From Deltaproteobacteria bacterium (GTDB lineage Bacteria; Desulfobacterota; Desulfobacteria; Desulfobacterales; C00003060), in NCBI GenBank assembly GCA_019309815.1, contig JAFDFO010000001.1, positions 1 through 33,372 on the forward strand: a stretch of DNA of 33,372 bases, given 5' to 3'. Below the pieces are notes generated by a model, which saw only the letters and a list, made by a program, of their open reading frames with translations, made no database searches and was not told the origin of the DNA. This document shows, piece after piece, positions 30,386 to 33,372 of the stretch (positions are counted from its first letter, which is position 1; every line of letters begins with the position of its first letter). Both the position numbers and the translations under genes were made by a program.

Positions 30386-30841
30386 ATGAAGGGAATAATG
30401 TTGAAATGTATGTGGTCAGCAATCCTTGTGTTGCTCTTCTCCTTTCCGAAGGCAGTGGTTGTGAGTGCTTCGGAGGTTGGCAAAATCACGTTGTCCTACG
30501 ATATTATTGAGAAGGACACCGCTGACACTGGCCATACATTGACTCTCACCGTCCACCTCAAGATCAAGAATATCGGGGGAAGTGCCATCGACAACGTCAC
30601 TGCACATGTGGCCGGAACCGAAGGAATGGCCGTGGGTCTCGACAATATCTTCTTCGGACTAATAGAAAACGGCCAAACGCTGACAAGCGAACAATTTGAC
30701 CTTGTTGTTGAAACAGGCAATTCGCAGGACGTTCAACCGGGAATTGTGTGGGAAGTTGAATACTGGACGAGATATGGGACCGGTGTTGTCGAGCAGGTCT
30801 CGACCCCTTTTGGACAGAGTTCCTGCAAGCCCCTTCGTTGA
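30386..30841 (+). CDS. Secreted hypothetical protein (signal peptide, beta-rich)
   Basis: 151 aa; MKGIMLKCMWSAILVLLFSFPKAVVVSASE signal peptide, then LTVHLKIKNIGGSAIDNVTAHV, QTLTSEQFDLVVE. Confidence 0.7.
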   Translation: MKGIMLKCMWSAILVLLFSFPKAVVVSASEVGKITLSYDIIEKDTADTGHTLTLTVHLKIKNIGGSAIDNVTAHVAGTEGMAVGLDNIFFGLIENGQTLTSEQFDLVVETGNSQDVQPGIVWEVEYWTRYGTGVVEQVSTPFGQSSCKPLR

Positions 30842-30921
30842 CAAGGGATTGCATGCCCTGGCGAACCTATCTTTCAGTTTCCGATGATTATCCGAGGCCC
30901 TGCCTCTTAGGAGTGTAACTA

Positions 30922-32193
30922 ATGAAGAAACATGTCAAGGAGAAGGTGAACCCGGATCACGTGGGGGAGGTGTTGAAAGAGATTGGGTTTGATTGTGAGA
31001 CCCTTCTGAATAACATTAACGACGGTGTGGCCATAGTAAACAATCAAGGATACATTGTATTTCAAAACACAGTCAGCCGGCAAAGGACAGGGATGTCGTT
31101 TAAGGGTTTACATTTTTCGAAGATTGTCAGTGACAATGACCTAGACAGTGCCAACTTGCTTTTTGAAAGGGCCATGAGTGGAGAACAGCGCGCCCCCTTT
31201 GAATTCACACATTCCAAACCTGACGGTGAAGAATTGACAGTGGAGTTCAGTGCCCGAACAATTCTGAGAGACGGTAAGGCCATCGCCTTTGTAGTGGTTT
31301 CGCGGGACATTACAGAGCGCAGAAAGATGGAGGCAGCTTTGCGGCAAAGCGAGGAGAAATATCGGATCCTGGTTGACCATTCCCTGGAAGGAATCGCCAT
31401 TGCTCAAGGACTTCCACCTCGCCTCATATTCGCAAACCCTGCCCTGGCAGAGCTCCTTGGCTATACTGTTGAAGAACTCACATCCCTTGAACCCGATCAG
31501 TTGGCAACACTCGTAGACGTTGAATATCAAGACATGTTCTGGGGACGCTATAGAGATCGTGTCCAGGGGAAATCTGTTCCACCTCAGTATGAGGTCCTGG
31601 TAGTCAGAAAGGACGGCCGCAAACGCTGGATAGAAATGTTCGCCAACCGAATCGAATATCATGGAGAGCCCGCGGTTCAGGCAGTCTTCATTGACATCAC
31701 AGAGCGGAAATTGGCACGGGAAGCACTCAAGAGCGCCCACGATGAATTGGAAGAACGGGTGAAAGAGCGCACCACCCAGCTTGAGGAGGTAAACAGTGCA
31801 TTGAGAGTTTTGCTCAAGCAACGAGATCGCGACAAGGCAGAGCTTGAAAACAAGGTTGTGTTAAACGTCAAAGAGCTTGTTGTCCCCTATGCGGAAAAGC
31901 TGAGGACGAGGCTTACGGATGAGAAACAAATCGCCTACCTGAACGTACTGGAATCGAACCTGAACGACATTATTTCACCATTCGCTCACAAGTTGTCCTC
32001 CAGGTATTCGAGTCTCACGCCCATGGAGATTCGAACGGCACAATTCATAAAGGACGGAAGAACTTCGAAAGAGATAGCCGACTTACTTAATTTGTCCAGC
32101 AGAACGATTGAGTCTCACAGGAAGAATATCAGAACGAAGATGGGCTTGCATGGCAGGAAGGCAAATCTCAGGTCCTACCTTTTGTCCATGTAA
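30922..32193 (+). CDS. PAS-PAS-coiled coil-LuxR/GerE HTH regulator
   Basis: 423 aa; two PAS S-box segments (VVSRDITERRKMEAAL; AVFIDITERKLAREAL) and C-terminal LTPMEIRTAQFIKDGRTSKEIADLLNLSSRTIESHRKNIRTKMGL. Confidence 0.9.
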   Translation: MKKHVKEKVNPDHVGEVLKEIGFDCETLLNNINDGVAIVNNQGYIVFQNTVSRQRTGMSFKGLHFSKIVSDNDLDSANLLFERAMSGEQRAPFEFTHSKPDGEELTVEFSARTILRDGKAIAFVVVSRDITERRKMEAALRQSEEKYRILVDHSLEGIAIAQGLPPRLIFANPALAELLGYTVEELTSLEPDQLATLVDVEYQDMFWGRYRDRVQGKSVPPQYEVLVVRKDGRKRWIEMFANRIEYHGEPAVQAVFIDITERKLAREALKSAHDELEERVKERTTQLEEVNSALRVLLKQRDRDKAELENKVVLNVKELVVPYAEKLRTRLTDEKQIAYLNVLESNLNDIISPFAHKLSSRYSSLTPMEIRTAQFIKDGRTSKEIADLLNLSSRTIESHRKNIRTKMGLHGRKANLRSYLLSM

Positions 32194-32245
32194 AAATACG
32201 GATCATCTCCCCATTAGTTGTAATTAAGGCCAAATAAAAGGGTTG

Positions 32246-32763
32246 TCTCCAATTGAACAGGCGTTATCCCAGAGGGGTCAAGGGGTCCGGGATTCAAGGG
32301 TTCGAGTGAAATACTTTAAGAACTACTGAAGGATCCAGGGGGTCGAGGGTCCAGGGATTCAAGTGAAAAGCAAAAAAATATTGAAGACCCCTCCAGCAAG
32401 CTGGAAGTAATGTTCTGCCTCACGGCAGTGCTTCGCAGCGACCGAAAGGAACACTGCCATTTTCAGAGTCGCACGCTAACCTTTATCCACACTCTGGCGG
32501 GCCGCAGCCCCGCTTAACGGGATCTCTGCTAGGCTCCGACAAGCTACGGGGAATGCGCTGGCTATTGCGGTTCAAAGAAACGAAGCCAGATTTTGTTGGC
32601 AGGAGATTTGGGCCTCATTGAAAAAAGTGAATTGGGCACACTAAAGAAAGACATCGCAGAAATCGAAAGAATGTTAACGGCGCTGATAAAGTCTTTAGAA
32701 AACAAGCCCTTGAATCCTTGACCCCTTGATTCCTCGAACCCTCTTCTCCAACTAAATTGGAGA
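32246..32763 (+). repeat. MITE-like repeat, second copy (inverted relative to 23954-24207), interrupted by a ~190-bp insertion
   Basis: TCTCCAATT (32246-32254) / AATTGGAGA (32755-32763) ends; contains QILLAGDLGLIEKSELGTLKKDIAEIERMLTALIKSLENKPLNP*, a truncated four-helix-bundle C-terminus. Confidence 0.75.
32381..32575 (+). mobile_element. MITE-like intergenic element, copy B, nested in the repeat above
   Basis: TTGAAGACCCC...GCTATTGCGGTTCAA; homologous to 8122-8300; absent from the otherwise matching repeat at 23954-24207. Confidence 0.7.
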
Positions 32764-32808
32764 AGAACCAAAAATACTGATTTTCACTATTCAGTCGTCC
32801 GATAGCAG

Positions 32809-32836
32809 GCAGGGTAAGAAATGGCCCTGCTTTTTT
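32809..32836 (+). terminator. Rho-independent terminator-like hairpin
   Basis: GCAGGG taagaaatgg CCCTGC TTTTTT. Confidence 0.6.
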
Positions 32837-33049
32837 GTCTCAATGTGCATATATGTTGGGATTTGGTCATTTCCGCCGAAATAAAAGAGTACTGCTAAGG
32901 CCCCCCTGCCTGTGCGGTTTGTTTTATTGCTGACAGGTGGCATTTTGTTGACAGATTACAACCTCAAATACCCGACGTCGAGGGTCTTTCTTTGTGCATC
33001 AGGGGTTAATTACATGAAACCTATAGATAAAAGCTTGGGAATGATTTTT

Positions 33050-33065
33050 GGGTACGGTTCTTGCT
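33050..33065 (+). promoter_or_regulatory. Sigma54-type promoter upstream of the cytochrome gene
   Basis: GGGTACGGTTCTTGCT: GG-N10-GC spacing, two mismatches to TGGCACGNNNNTTGCT. Confidence 0.6.
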
Positions 33066-33136
33066 ATTGATTCAATAGCGCAGCATTGTAGTATTTACGC
33101 CATGATAAGCAGGACCATAGTCAGGGGGAGTGGACA

Positions 33137-33372
33137 ATGAAAATGGCAAGATTCAGGGTACGATATCTGCCCAAGATAGGTCTAATCATTTTCGGAGTAT
33201 TGGTGTGGGTATTGATGGCGAGTGATTCCATTGCATGGTTCCCCGCCACGTACGTTGATTCGGCTCATGGCAATACCTCGCAAGGGGTCAATCGCTCAAA
33301 CGTCGTGACGGATCCGGATCATCCGGATGCCTACAATATAGGAGAGTGTGCGCACTGCCATGACACCTTTAA
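33137..33372 (+). CDS. Truncated c-type cytochrome (CxxCH heme motif), runs off the right edge
   Basis: ATG at 33137 after GGGGGAGTGGACA; MKMARFRVRYLPKIGLIIFGVLVWVLMASDSIAWFPATYVDSAHGNTSQGVNRSNVVTDPDHPDAYNIGECAHCHDTF; signal peptide and CAHCH. Confidence 0.8.
   Translation, partial: MKMARFRVRYLPKIGLIIFGVLVWVLMASDSIAWFPATYVDSAHGNTSQGVNRSNVVTDPDHPDAYNIGECAHCHDTF

Noticed and set aside
31141-31821. Track ORF 226 aa on minus strand
   Set aside because: Antisense of the PAS-PAS-LuxR gene.
32881-33136. c-di-GMP (GEMM) riboswitch upstream of the cytochrome gene
   Set aside because: No recognisable GEMM-I core sequence or fold was found by eye.

Overview
This 33.4 kb window looks like an origin-proximal chromosomal segment of a Desulfobacterota-like bacterium; the taxonomy is inference. 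Minus strand, 1-8.0 kb: an accessory biosynthetic-looking block (NodU-type carbamoyltransferase, Trm112-domain methyltransferase, RaSEA-like radical SAM, PaaK/CapK-type ligase, and an unlisted ORF running off the left edge), then a zinc-finger/J-domain protein, a small CxxC protein and pyrE. Plus strand, 8.9-23.9 kb: a TolC-like protein, S41 protease, thiC, an AT-rich oriC-like gap, dnaN-gyrB, a ThyA-like protein, methylmalonyl-CoA epimerase, and rpmH-rnpA-yidD-yidC-jag-mnmE. Then mltF and a DegP-like protease (minus), a fused radical SAM/DUF2344 protein, a secreted protein, a PAS-PAS-LuxR regulator and a truncated c-type cytochrome (plus). Most notable observations: (1) two parS-consensus sites inside coding sequences (24279-24294 and 29486-29501) with no parAB in the window; (2) a 225-bp intergenic element closed by a 22-bp perfect stem, with nested helices and a possible pseudoknot (30086-30310); (3) two nested, MITE-like repeat families whose empty and occupied copies are both in the window; (4) a RaSEA-like radical SAM enzyme in a bacterial carbamoyltransferase/ligase cluster; (5) a candidate oriC upstream of dnaN without an adjacent dnaA. 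No rRNA, tRNA or CRISPR was seen. All identifications come from reading the sequence and motif recall; no database search was run.
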